Shown in pieces: positions 43,481 through 52,726 of a stretch of 64,000 bases of DNA. The position numbers were made by a program, and so were the translations under genes. The notes under the pieces were generated by a model, which saw only the letters and a list, made by a program, of their open reading frames with translations, ran no database searches and was not told the origin of the DNA. Source of the DNA: Saccharopolyspora thermophila (GTDB lineage Bacteria > Actinomycetota > Actinomycetes > Mycobacteriales > Pseudonocardiaceae); assembly GCF_014646075.1 (NCBI RefSeq), contig NZ_BMMT01000019.1, forward strand, positions 37,518 through 101,517, written 5' to 3'. How positions within the stretch are numbered: the stretch's first letter is position 1; the number at the start of each line of letters is the position of its first letter.

Positions 43481-44419
43481 TCAGCCGCGCACCGGTCGGG
43501 TGTGGTCCTCGAGCGCCTCTCGGTCCCAACCACCGGCCTCGGCGGCGGCCTCGTAGGTCGTCTGCAGGAATTCCAGCAGTGTTCCCTCGGGATCGCCTGA
43601 GGTGCGCACGGCCGCGTAGGGCAGCACGAACTCACCGAGATCGGTGCTGTACCTTGCCTCCGCCGGTCGCACGGGGTGCTCGGCGTACCCAGCGGGTTCG
43701 GGGTAGGCGTACGAGTAGAAGGTGCCCTCGCTGCTGCCACCGGGCCAGAAACCGCAGCTGGACAGCGCGTGCGAATACGCCTCGACCATGACCCAGTCAC
43801 CGCAGTTCGGCGCGCCCCCGGGGTGCCGTGGCGCGGTGCGACCGGAGAACCTGGTGCAGGCCAGGTCCATCGCTCCCCAGAAGAAGTGCACGGGGCTGGC
43901 CTTGCCGATGAACCGGCCCCGGAACCGGCTTATCACCCGGTGCGCGGCCACCAGCTGCCGCCAGAACCGGTGGACGCTGTCCGGGTCGTAGGAGGCGTGC
44001 TCGGTGTCGTCGGCGAAGGGGATCGCGCGTTCGACCTCCACCGGGCGCGCGTGGATGGAGACGTCGAGATCGAGTTCGGCGAGCGCGGCCATGGTTTCGC
44101 CGTAGAACGCGGCCACCGACTTCGGTTCCAGGTCCACGTGCCGCCGGTCACCGTTGCTGGAGCGCAGGTGGAGCCGGTGGTCGAGGAAGTCGAATTCCAT
44201 GTCGAACAGGCGTGCGCCGTGCGGGATCGCCGAGGTGGACAGCCCTCGCGGGGTGACGTACAGCGGCACCTGCCACCAGTGGTTGACCATCGGAGCCTGC
44301 GCCAGCCGGATCTTGCCGACGAGCTGCATCCACATGTGCAGCGTGTCGCGGGTGTCGGCCCATTCCTCCACCGCAAGGCCGGGCCAGGTCACGGACTGGT
44401 CCTGCTGGCTGCTGGTCAT
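43481..44419 (-). CDS. DUF5996 family protein
   Basis: A 312-residue protein beginning around WPGLAVEEWADTRDTLHMWM, with the typical VPLYVTPRGLSTSAIP, SPVHFFWGAMDLACTRFSGR and GFWPGG blocks. The family is common in actinobacteria and has no known function; its conserved Trp/His/Asp residues suggest an enzyme. GGGAGG precedes the ATG. It is divergent from the lexA-like gene and convergent with the AcoR-like gene. Confidence 0.85.
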   Translation of the reverse strand: MTSSQQDQSVTWPGLAVEEWADTRDTLHMWMQLVGKIRLAQAPMVNHWWQVPLYVTPRGLSTSAIPHGARLFDMEFDFLDHRLHLRSSNGDRRHVDLEPKSVAAFYGETMAALAELDLDVSIHARPVEVERAIPFADDTEHASYDPDSVHRFWRQLVAAHRVISRFRGRFIGKASPVHFFWGAMDLACTRFSGRTAPRHPGGAPNCGDWVMVEAYSHALSSCGFWPGGSSEGTFYSYAYPEPAGYAEHPVRPAEARYSTDLGEFVLPYAAVRTSGDPEGTLLEFLQTTYEAAAEAGGWDREALEDHTRPVRG

Positions 44420-44495
44420 GGCGCGCCCTCCCGAGTTCTCGCCTTGCGCATCACCCCACCCGGATTACCCCGGTCGGGACGGACTCACGTCCGGC

Positions 44496-44501
44496 TACCA
44501 T
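44496..44501 (+). promoter_or_regulatory. -10 box of a probable leaderless lexA-like transcript
   Basis: TACCAT stands 7 bases before the GTG start at 44509 and there is no Shine-Dalgarno sequence, the pattern of an actinobacterial leaderless gene. CGGAC, four bases, GTCCG (44480-44493) lies directly upstream of it as a small inverted repeat. No SOS-box-like TCGAAC/GTTCGA palindrome is present. Confidence 0.5.
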
Positions 44502-44508
44502 TCCGCGG

Positions 44509-45168
44509 GTGACCGCCTACGACGAGCTCGACCGGTTCGAGCACCTGGACCCCTCGTCCCTGCCGCTGCGCCAGCAGCGCATCCTGGCCGCGATCCGGGA
44601 CTGGGTGAACCGGTACGGGTACTCGCCCAGCACCCGCGAGATCGGCGAGGCGGTCGGTCTGACATCGTCGTCGTCGGTGTCGAAGCACCTGGCGAGCCTG
44701 GAGGAGAAGGGCTTTCTGCGGCGCGGCACCGCGGTGTCCCGGCCAATCGACGTGCGCCCGTTCCTGCGGCCCACCAGGCCGGAGCCCGCCGAGTACTCGG
44801 TGACCGTGCCCGTGATCGGCGACATCGCCGCCGGAACGCCCATCACCGCCGAGGAGCACGTCGACGACGTCCTCAACCTGCCCCGCGAACTCACCGGTCG
44901 CGGTCGGGTGTTCGGGCTGCGGGTGCGCGGCGACTCGATGATCGACGCCGCGATCTGCGACGGCGACATCGTGGTGGTGCGCCAGCAGTCCGAGGCCCAC
45001 TCGGGGCAGATCGTCGCCGCGATGATCGACGACGAGGCCACCGTCAAGGTGTACCGCTGCCGCAACGGCCACGTCCTGCTCGAGCCGCGCAACCCGGCCT
45101 ACGAGGTCATCGACGGCGACCACGCCGTGATTCTGGGCATCGTCGTGTCGGTGCTGCGCAGCGTCTGA
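44509..45168 (+). CDS. LexA family repressor (S24 autoprotease)
   Basis: A 219-residue LexA-type protein. The N-terminal winged helix-turn-helix (RQQRILAAIRDWVNRYGY, TREIGEAVGLTSSSSVSKHL) is followed by a linker and the S24 domain. Self-cleavage at A108-G109 (GDIAAGTPI), nucleophile S143 (RGDSMIDAAI) and K180 (ATVKVYR) are all present, so RecA-stimulated autocleavage is expected. No SOS box is found upstream, so either it is not autoregulated in the usual way or it is a LexA paralogue with a different operator. Start is GTG, probably leaderless. Confidence 0.85.
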   Translation: MTAYDELDRFEHLDPSSLPLRQQRILAAIRDWVNRYGYSPSTREIGEAVGLTSSSSVSKHLASLEEKGFLRRGTAVSRPIDVRPFLRPTRPEPAEYSVTVPVIGDIAAGTPITAEEHVDDVLNLPRELTGRGRVFGLRVRGDSMIDAAICDGDIVVVRQQSEAHSGQIVAAMIDDEATVKVYRCRNGHVLLEPRNPAYEVIDGDHAVILGIVVSVLRSV

Positions 45169-45356
45169 AGCACGCCACTCCGTGCCGGGGTTGCCGGGTC
45201 AGCACGATCCCCGTGACCGCGTCGATCAGGCCCTGTTGCCTGCGGGGTCCCCGGTGCCGGGCGGCCCGCGCCTGATGCCCGGCTCGCAGGCCGTCGTGAC
45301 ACAGACCATGCACCGAAAAGTGGAGTTCGTTATTCGCGTTGCCTATGGTCGCGGTC

Positions 45357-45803
45357 GTGCGATTGACCCAGGGCACCGACGTGGCGTTGCGGATCACCAT
45401 GCGGCTGGCCGTGCTGGGCGAGGACGCAGCCGTGACGACCCGCGAGGTCGCCGACGCCGTCGGCGTTCCGCACAGCCATGCCGCCAAGGCGGTCACGCGG
45501 CTACGCCACCTCGGCGTGATCGAGGCGCGGCGCGGCCGCCACGGCGGGCTGGCCCTGAACCCGGCCAGCCGCGGCACCTCGGTCGGTTGGCTGGTCCGCG
45601 AGCTCGAAGGAGTCGGGGACGTGGTCGCGTGCGATGGCGCCCAGCCCTGCCCGCTGCGCGCCGCGTGCCGACTGCGGTCCGCGCTCGCCGCCGCCCAGCA
45701 AGCCTTCTACGCCGCGCTGGACCCGATCACGATCGAGGACCTGGTCGCCGCCCCCGCCGGCCCGGTGCTGCTCAGCCTGACTCCCGGGTCCGCGACGGGC
45801 TGA
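45357..45803 (+). CDS. Rrf2 family regulator, NsrR-like iron-sulfur protein
   Basis: A 148-residue Rrf2 protein. The winged helix is TREVADAVGVPHSHAAKAVT; the cluster cysteines are C92, C98 and C104 in a CX5CX5C pattern (ACDGAQPCPLRAACRL), as in Streptomyces coelicolor NsrR, which senses nitric oxide through [4Fe-4S]. No flavohaemoglobin gene is adjacent, so the target lies elsewhere. GTG 45357 is chosen because family homology starts there and TATGGT (45344-45349) would place the transcript start on it: probably leaderless. Confidence 0.88.
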   Translation: MRLTQGTDVALRITMRLAVLGEDAAVTTREVADAVGVPHSHAAKAVTRLRHLGVIEARRGRHGGLALNPASRGTSVGWLVRELEGVGDVVACDGAQPCPLRAACRLRSALAAAQQAFYAALDPITIEDLVAAPAGPVLLSLTPGSATG

Positions 45804-45868
45804 CCCGGCCGTGGCCCGCCGGCCGCACCGGTACCGCCGACATGTCCACAATGGACCAGGGGCTCGGG

Positions 45869-47068
45869 TCACCGTAGGAAGTCGGTCAGGGCCACGAGGA
45901 GCCTTTCGACGTCGTCCTCGTCGTTGTAGGGGGTGAGGCCGATGCGGAGTCCGCCGGTGTCGCCGAGCCCGAGCCGACGGGACGCTTCCAGCGCGTAGAA
46001 CGATCCCGACGGCGCGTGGACCCCGCGTTCCGCCAGGTAGTGGTATGCGTCGGTGGTGCTGCGGTCGGCGAAGGTCAGCAGCAGGGTGGGCGTGCGTTCC
46101 GCCGCCCGGGAGTGGATCGTCACGCCCGGCAGGTCCGCCAGCCCCTTCTCGATCCGCGTGCGCAGGCCGTCCTCGTGCTCCTCGATCGCCGCGAACGCCG
46201 AGACGAGCCGGTCGCGGCGGCTGCCGGCAGCCTGCCCCAGGCCGGCGAGAAAGTCGACCGCGGCGCGGGTGCCCGCCAGCAGTTCGTAGGGCAGCGTGCC
46301 GAACTCGAACCGCTCCGGGATCGCGTTCGTCGACGGCAGCAGCTTGTCCGGGCGCAGATCCGCCAGCACCTCCGGTCGCCCGGCCACGACGCCGTGGTGC
46401 GGGCCGAGGAACTTGTACGGCGAGCACGCGAAGAAGTCCGCGCCCAACGCCTCGACGTCGACCGCGGTGTGCGCGGCGTGGTGCACCCCGTCGACGTAGC
46501 ACAACGCGCCTGCCTCGTGCGCGGCAGCGGAGATCTCGGCGATCGCCGGCCGCGTGCCGATCAGGTTCGACGCGGCCGTGACCGCGACCAGGCGGGTCCG
46601 CTCGGACAGCACCGCGCGGACGTCGTCCGGGGTGAGCTCGCCCGTTTCGGGGTCGAAGTCCGCCCACCGCACCACCGCGCCGACCTGCTCCGCGGCCTGC
46701 ACCCACGGGCGGATGTTGGAGTCGTGGTCCAGCCGGGTCACCACGACCTCGTCGCCGGACCGCCACGTCTTGGCCAGCGTCCGGGCGAAGTCGTAGGCGA
46801 GTTGCGTGGCGCTGCGCCCGAACACGATCCCGGACGTGTCCGCGCCCAGCAGGTCCGCGACCGCCCGGCGGGACTCGACGACGATCTCGTCGGCGTTGCG
46901 CTCCCCGGCCACCGCGCTGCCGCGGTTGGACAGCGGCCGGGCCAGCGCGTCCGCGATCGCCTCGATGACGGCAAGCGGCGTCTGGGTGCCGCCCGGCCCG
47001 TCGAAGTGCGCGATTCCGGCCGCCAGAGCCGGGACCTGGGCGCGGACGGCGGCAACGTCGTACGTCAC
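45869..47068 (-). CDS. Cysteine desulfurase-like class V aminotransferase
   Basis: A 399-residue PLP enzyme of the group named cysteine desulfurase-like. Typical parts are HFDGPGGTQTPLAVIEAI, RLDHDSNIRPW, YVDGVHHAAHTAVDVEALG and the cofactor-lysine site ACSPYKFLGPHHG. These proteins resemble NifS/SufS but their substrate is generally unknown. GTG 47068 follows AGGAGG by 5 bases. It is convergent with the NsrR-like gene. Confidence 0.87.
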   Translation of the reverse strand: MTYDVAAVRAQVPALAAGIAHFDGPGGTQTPLAVIEAIADALARPLSNRGSAVAGERNADEIVVESRRAVADLLGADTSGIVFGRSATQLAYDFARTLAKTWRSGDEVVVTRLDHDSNIRPWVQAAEQVGAVVRWADFDPETGELTPDDVRAVLSERTRLVAVTAASNLIGTRPAIAEISAAAHEAGALCYVDGVHHAAHTAVDVEALGADFFACSPYKFLGPHHGVVAGRPEVLADLRPDKLLPSTNAIPERFEFGTLPYELLAGTRAAVDFLAGLGQAAGSRRDRLVSAFAAIEEHEDGLRTRIEKGLADLPGVTIHSRAAERTPTLLLTFADRSTTDAYHYLAERGVHAPSGSFYALEASRRLGLGDTGGLRIGLTPYNDEDDVERLLVALTDFLR

Positions 47069-47186
47069 GAGAACCTCCTGGTGGGTCTGCCGGTGCCGGT
47101 CCCCATTCTTCGGGTCCACACGGGCCAGCGCGACGTCGGTGCCGAACGGATCTGGTGGCCGCTCGGCACCCGGCGGCGCTGGAGTT

Positions 47187-48047
47187 TCAGCTGATCCCGG
47201 GTGATCCGGTGAGCTGGAGCTTGCGCTGCGCGCGTTGGTAGAACGTGGTGCGCCCGAGCCGCACGACCCGCGCGGCGGCGGCCTGGACGGCGATGTCGAT
47301 GAGCGTGCCGGGTGCCGGGTGCGCGACGAGCCGGCCGTCCACCTCCACCCCGACCTGGCCGCTGGTGGGCAGGATGCGCAGCGCGAGCTTCTCCTGCTGC
47401 GACAGGAACAGGGCGCGGTTGAACGCCGAGTGCGGCGCCACGGGCGTGACCAGCAGCCCCTCGACGACGGGCGAGACGATCGGCCCGCCCGCGGAGAAGC
47501 TGTAGGCGGTGGACCCGGTCGGGGTGGCGACGACGACGGCGTCCGCGGCGTAGCGGACGAACGGGTGTCCCTCGATGTGGACCTCGACCGCGGCCATCCC
47601 GCGGCCGGGCTCGCGGATGAGGGCGATGTCGTTGAACGCGACCACCGACTCCCCCGCGCTGGTGATGCACAGCCCGGACCTCGTCTCGACGGTGAAGTGG
47701 TCCTCGTCGATCGCGCACAACGCCGTGTCCAGCTCCGGCGTGTCGACCTCCGGCAGGAAGCCCAGGCGCCCGAGGTTCACGCCGAGCACCGGGGTGCGGT
47801 GGTCGTGGGCCAGACGCAGCGCGCGGAGCATGGTGCCGTCGCCGCCGAGGCTGACCAGCAGGTCGGCGCGCCGGGCCACCTCGGCGGTGCCGAGCCCGGT
47901 GATCGGGTTGCGGTAGGCGGCGATCTCCTCGGTCAGGCCGACGACCTCGATGCCGCGGGTGGCGGCCCAGTCCGCGATCGCGCCAACGACCCCGGGGCAG
48001 TACCGGCGCGGGTGCAGGACGAGACCGACTGCCTTGATCAACCCCAT
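47187..48047 (-). CDS. NAD kinase
   Basis: A 286-residue ATP-NAD kinase. GGDG motif in LVSLGGDGTMLRALR, GVNLGRLGFL, NE-type motif replaced by FNDIALIREP, and the conserved TPTGSTAYSFSAGGP. It makes NADP+ from NAD+ and ATP. Start ATG 48047 follows AGGTGG. It is not the usual neighbour of recN/tlyA seen for the housekeeping actinobacterial NAD kinase, so it may be a second copy. Confidence 0.9.
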   Translation of the reverse strand: MGLIKAVGLVLHPRRYCPGVVGAIADWAATRGIEVVGLTEEIAAYRNPITGLGTAEVARRADLLVSLGGDGTMLRALRLAHDHRTPVLGVNLGRLGFLPEVDTPELDTALCAIDEDHFTVETRSGLCITSAGESVVAFNDIALIREPGRGMAAVEVHIEGHPFVRYAADAVVVATPTGSTAYSFSAGGPIVSPVVEGLLVTPVAPHSAFNRALFLSQQEKLALRILPTSGQVGVEVDGRLVAHPAPGTLIDIAVQAAAARVVRLGRTTFYQRAQRKLQLTGSPGIS

Positions 48048-48230
48048 GACCGGCCACCTCCCCGTCGGCTGCCCACGACACGCGGGTCGCTCCCCCACAG
48101 GATCGCCCGGGCCAGGTCCGGGGCATCCGCCGAGAAGGCGGTTCGGGTCAGACCAGCCGGTCACTGTCCCCCGCGATGGCGTTTTACCCTTGCACAGACT
48201 GAAATCTTGCGAGGATACGGGACACGGACG

Positions 48231-48270
48231 CGTGTGGTTCCCGCCGGTGCGCACCGGCGGGAACCACACG
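48231..48270 (-). terminator. 40-bp perfect palindrome, terminator of the Trp-rich peptide gene
   Basis: A perfect palindrome with arms of 20 bases (left arm CGTGTGGTTCCCGCCGGTGC). As RNA it folds into an 18-bp stem with a tetraloop, 40 bases after the stop of the small Trp/Gly-rich gene on the minus strand. Confidence 0.8.
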
Positions 48271-48310
48271 TACGATCGCGCGGCGCGAGCCGCGGTTCAC
48301 GGAGGCGGAC

Positions 48311-48460
48311 TCAGCACCGGCCGCCCCAACGTCCCCCGTGACCCCAGCGTCCCCAGTGACCCCAGCCCCAGCGACCCCAGTGGCCCCGGCCGCCCCAGCG
48401 ACCCCAGTGGTTGTTGTCGTCCCAGCGACGTCCGTTGCTGAAAATGGTGCTGATCTTCAT
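48311..48460 (-). CDS. Trp/Gly-rich repeat peptide of unknown function
   Basis: A 49-residue peptide: a 9-residue start MKISTIFSN, then GRRWDDNNHW followed by imperfect repeats of GHWGRWG and ending GRWGGRC. It contains nine Trp, several His and a single C-terminal Cys. The ATG at 48460 follows AGAGGAAT at good spacing. Downstream lies a 40-bp perfect palindrome. It resembles no family I know; a ribosomally made precursor peptide, a membrane-active peptide or a metal-binding peptide are possibilities. No maturation enzyme is adjacent. Confidence 0.65.
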   Translation of the reverse strand: MKISTIFSNGRRWDDNNHWGRWGGRGHWGRWGWGHWGRWGHGGRWGGRC

Positions 48461-48874
48461 GGGATTCCTCTCCAAGTGGCGACAGGTGTAGCGATTTTTC
48501 TTGTTCGACCGCACTGTTCGAGCAACAGCACCTGGCGTTCTCCGAACGCCGCCGCGGCGGCGTGGCCAGAGCGGTCCCCCTGGCACAGAGCAGCGATCGG
48601 CGGTTTGTCGCCGACTGCTCTGCCGTGTCCCGCACCGTCCACCGTAGAGGTACACGACAGGAGTAAAAGGGACTTTCGTCTCAGCACGATCCGTGGTTTC
48701 CGCTCCACCAAGCGATTTCTCCACACGGACCGGGCTGCGCGGCGGCGGATTTGCCCCTATTCTCCGTCAGGTGCCGACGAACTGGGGGCGTCGGAAGGCG
48801 AATCTGGGGGCTTGCATCTCGTGCGGGCATCGATCTTCGCTGCATTCCGAGCCCATGAGGCCGAGGAGGATTGA
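48461..48874. other. Divergent control region between two small repeat-peptide genes
   Basis: 414 bases between the divergent Trp-rich and Gly-rich genes. Short frames exist but none has both a ribosome-binding site and a recognisable protein. It must hold promoters for both small genes. Confidence 0.5.
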
Positions 48875-49204
48875 GTGTTCGACACAATTCGATCGTTGAG
48901 CTCCGCGGAGCTCAACGACCACCATGTGGAGTTCCTGCCGGCGCGCACCGTCCTGACGACGTGGCCGTTCCACGGCGGCTGGAGTCCGATCGTGATCAAC
49001 GGTGGTGACGGCGGTGACGGGGGCGGCACCGGCGGCGGCCAGGGTGGCGGTGACGGCGGTGACGGTGGCGACGGCGGCGACGCCAACGGCGCCTGCAGCC
49101 GCGCCGGGCACGGCGGCGACGGTGGTCACGGCGGCAGCGGCGTCGGTGGCAACGGCGTCGGCGGCGGCGGCATCGGCGGCAACGGCGGGGGCAACATCTT
49201 CTAG
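48875..49204 (+). CDS. Gly/Asp-rich repeat protein with a leader-like N-terminus
   Basis: A 109-residue protein. The first 42 residues look like an ordered leader (SSAELNDHHVEFLPARTVLT, then TWPFHGGWSPIVI); from about residue 43 to the end it is nearly all Gly with Asp, Asn, Ser and His (GGDGGDGG, GGHGGSGVGGNG), with one Cys, ending NGGGNIF. GTG 48875 follows GAGGAGGA. A 16-bp hairpin terminates it. I do not know a function; the leader/low-complexity-core plan resembles precursor peptides or structural Gly-rich proteins. Confidence 0.7.
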   Translation: MFDTIRSLSSAELNDHHVEFLPARTVLTTWPFHGGWSPIVINGGDGGDGGGTGGGQGGGDGGDGGDGGDANGACSRAGHGGDGGHGGSGVGGNGVGGGGIGGNGGGNIF

Positions 49205-49236
49205 TCCGCCAACCGGAACCGGCGAAGCCGGGTGAC

Positions 49237-49284
49237 CGCGGACGGGCCGTTCGGCACCGCACCGGGACGAACGGCCCGTCCGCG
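49237..49284 (+). terminator. 16-bp hairpin terminator after the Gly-rich gene
   Basis: Left arm CGCGGACGGGCCGTTC (49237-49252), loop of 16 bases, right arm GAACGGCCCGTCCGCG (49269-49284): a perfect stem 33 bases after the stop codon. Confidence 0.85.
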
Positions 49285-49365
49285 CTGCTCCGCGCATCGA
49301 ATCACCAGTCGCACCAAGGGAAATCCGCATCGTAGGCATGGCAGGTGGTGGCGGTCTGTCGCGCT

Positions 49366-52300
49366 TCACCCGTCGTCAGGGGTTGTGGCCAGCGGACGCA
49401 GCACCGCGTTGACCAGCATGGCGGCGGTGACCGACCAGAGCGCGATGCTCCAGGCCAGCGGGCCCAGCGGGGTGCTACCGAAAAACTGGCTCACCCCAGG
49501 GGTTTGGACGACGCCGACGAGCGCCGCGGCGGAGCCGAAGGCGGCCAGCAGCGCGGTGCGGTCGAGGCCGCCGGCGACGAGGGTCTGTGCCAGCTGCGTG
49601 CCGACGAGCGACACGAGACCGACCGTGCCCGCGCGGCGTCGCGTGCCGGTGAGACGCGCGGCGCCCCAGGCGAACCCGGCGCCCAGCGCGGTGGTGAGGC
49701 CGCGCAGCACCATCTCGTCAGTGAGCGCCGCCCCCAGGGAACTCCCGGGGCCTTCCCGCAGCAGGTCCTCGTCGGTGCCCTCGGCCGGTGCGCGGACCGC
49801 GATGGCGACCGCCGGGGCGAGGTCGGTCAGGAGGTTCACCAGCATGATCTGGCGGGCCGTCAGCGGGGTGCTGCCGGTCAGCGCGGACCCCAGCACCCCG
49901 AACGCGACCTCACCGAGGTTCCCGCCGATGAGGACGGCCAACGCGGTCCGGACCGAGGCCCACATCGCCCGGCCCTCGGTCAGCGCCGCGACGATCGTCT
50001 CCAGCCGGTCGTCGCCGAGGACCAGGTCGGCGGCCGCCGTGGCGGCCGGGGTGCCGCGCCGCCCCAACGCGATCCCGACGTCGGCCAGGCGGATCGCCGG
50101 GGCGTCGTTGGCGCCGTCGCCGGTCATGGCGACCACCCGGCCGGAGCGCTGGAACGCCTGCACGGTACGGACCTTGTGGTGCGGGCTGCACCGGGCGATG
50201 ACGTCCACTTTGGACAGCAGCCCCTCGAGCTCGGTGTCGTCGAGGTCGTCCAGCTCGGAACCGGTGTGCACGGTCAGGTGCGCACCGCCGCTGACAGAGC
50301 TCGCCACGGCCCCGGCGGTGGCGGGGTGGTCCCCGGTGAGCATCACCGTGTGCACCCCGGCCTGGTGCAGGCGGGCGGTGGCCGGGGCCGCTTCGAAGCG
50401 CAGCAGGTCGGCCAGCGCGACGAAGCCGACGAAAACCAGGTCGTTGACGGCCTCGTCACTCAGCGCCTCGCCGGCGCGCATGGCCCGTTCGGCCACCGCA
50501 AGCACTCGGTGCCCGGAGGCGGCGAGTTCCCCGGCGGTGGCAGCGAGTTCCCGCCGCCCGGCGGCATCCAGGCCGACCAAACTGCCGTTCGACCGCCGCT
50601 GCCCGCAGCGGGGCAGCACGTGCTCCGGTACGCCCTTCACGCTCAGCAGCGCCCCGCGCTCCGTGCTGCCGGACGTGGCGTGGTAGGGGCGGGCGTGCTT
50701 GAACGGCAACGCGCCGGTACGCCGCCAGCCTGGCGCGCCCCGCCGCGCGGTGACCTTCGCCCGGCGGGCACCGGTGGCTTCTCGTCACTGATCACACCCA
50801 ACTCCCGCAACACCCGCGGGGCGGGCATGAGATGCCACAGGGCCGTCACGACGGGCGGGGTGACCGGGCGGGACAGCAGGTGCCGGGCCCGCCACACGCC
50901 GAGGCAGAACGCGATGCCCCCGGCGGTGTTGCCCGCGGCCTGCCCCCGTGCGCACGCCCGGGTGGGCGGTGCCTGCAACGCGGCGACCGCACCGACACCG
51001 CTGCCGCTCGCGGCGAGCACGGCGCTGTCCTGGTCGCGACGCACCGCGCCACCCCGACACCGTCCACGATCACCGTAACCGCCTCCAGGTCCGTTCCGAC
51101 CAGGACGTCCGCGCCCCAGGCGGGTCGGTCGCCGTCGCGGTGCACCCCGATGCCGCAGTCGGAGGCGCCCAGGGCTGCGCGGTTCCCGGACACCAGCAGC
51201 ACCACCGCGCCGTCGGCCTGCAGGTCGCAGACCGAGGTCAGCAGGCGCCGACCGGTGTGCACCACCGCGTCCACGAAGCCGAACGCGGACCCGGTGTGGT
51301 CGCTGGCCAGCACCAGGCGGGCGCCGGACCGCCGGACCGCCGCCGTCAGGGCCTGCGTGCCCGGCATCGTCTGCGCGACCACGCCCGCCACGGCCTGCAG
51401 CCGGCGGCCCCGGGCCAACCCGAGCACGTGGTCACTGCTCCGCCGCAGCCGCGCGGCGGCCTGCCGCCCGGTGCGGCCGGTCAGGTCCAGGTCCTCCAGC
51501 GGCCCGAGGACCCAACCGTCGGCGTCGCGGTGCGGCCGGTCGGGTTCGGTCGGGTGGAAGAGCTCGTAGAGCCGCTCGGCGACCGCCTCCAGCTCGGTGC
51601 CGTTGACCAGCACCAGGTCCGCCGGTTCGTACCGGTCGCCGCGCAGCGCGTCCTCGTCCAGCACCACGGTGTCGACCTGGCCGAGCCGCCGCAACGCGCC
51701 TCGGTCCATGGCGATCGCGCCGCGCCGGGCCAGGTACCGCCCGAGGGTGGTCGCGAAGCCCTCCCGCCCGGCGTCCGGCGCCTTCGGTTCACCGGCCAGG
51801 GCCACGGCCAGCCCGCGCCGCGGCCCGGCGTACGGGGTCGCGGCGGCGCCACAGGCCACCGCCACCGCCATGGCCCGCTCGGTGTATCGGGCGAGGACGT
51901 CCCGGTGCGGCGGACCGGGACGCGGCACCGCGATCGGGTCGGCGGCCGCGTCGTCCGGGCCGCGCACGAGCCGCGGTTCGGCCGCCGCCCACGCCGCGCG
52001 GTCCGCGTCGGCCTCGCGCCACTGCGACCAGCGCTCGGCGACGTCCAGGACCAGACCGCCGCCGCGCGTGGCCACGCCCTGCGCCAGGGCGCTGACGACC
52101 GGCAGCACCGACTCGGCCTGCTCCCGACCGCGCAGGCCCTGCTCGACGAGCCGCCGCAGCTTCGGGTGGAGCTGGACCGCCGTGGCCAGCGCGCCGACCT
52201 CGGCGGGCAGCGGCGTCCACGGCGCCAGGCGGGTCACCGCCGAGATCAGCAGCCCCACCGCGTCCGCGGCCAGCGCCGGGAGCGACTGCCGCTGGCGCCG

Positions 52301-52683
52301 CTCCTCGCAGGGGTGGTGCGGTTCGGGGCACCACTCGCCGTACTCGGGCTCTGCCGCTGCGGCCCGCGATTCGGCGCGGGCGATGAGCCGGATCAGCTAA
52401 GCGGAGGCGGCGGGGAGGCGAGCTGCACGACGACCCGCTCGGACGGCGCGTTCACCCGAGCCCACACCACCCCCGGGTGCGACGCGAGGGTGCGCTCGAC
52501 AAGGCGCGCCACGACCGCCCCACGAGGGCCCTCCACCCCACGCACCTCGATGTAGGCGCGGCCGGGCCGGGACCACACGCCCCGCCGCCGCACCCCGAGC
52601 AGCATGCCCACCAGGTCAGCGGCACCGCGCACCCCGGCAGCCACACCGCCGGCCAGCGGCTCCGGCACCGGTAACAGCGACAT
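49366..52683 (-). pseudogene. Broken CtpI-like P-type ATPase gene
   Basis: Four pieces in different frames read in order: N-terminus 52683-52393 (AYIEVRGVEGPRGAVVARLV, ending SPPPPLS-stop); middle about 52392-51045 (LIRLIARAESRAAAAEPEYG to IVDGVGVARC); about 51044-50780 (DQDSAVLAASGSGVG to VLRELGVIS); C-terminus about 50780-49366 (WRRTGALPFKHARPYHATSG, VKGVPEHVLPRC, MTGDGANDAPAIRLADVGIA, then membrane helices). Mycobacterial CtpI-type ATPases are single chains of about 1,500 residues. Here the actuator domain and the DKTGT phosphorylation loop are absent and at least three frame breaks occur, so the pump cannot work. Fragments with clean starts may still be expressed. Confidence 0.8.
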
Positions 52684-52726
52684 CACCCGCACCTCCCGCC
52701 CATGGCCGCACCCAGCGCTCGGGTAA

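Noticed and set aside
49000..49200. Repetitive Gly codons as a possible tandem DNA repeat or CRISPR
   Set aside because: The repeats are imperfect GGT/GGC-GAC codon runs inside a translated gene, without regular spacers.
50643..51044. Independent small gene in the ATPase region
   Set aside because: Its sequence continues that of the preceding ATPase fragment in another frame, so it is part of the broken gene.
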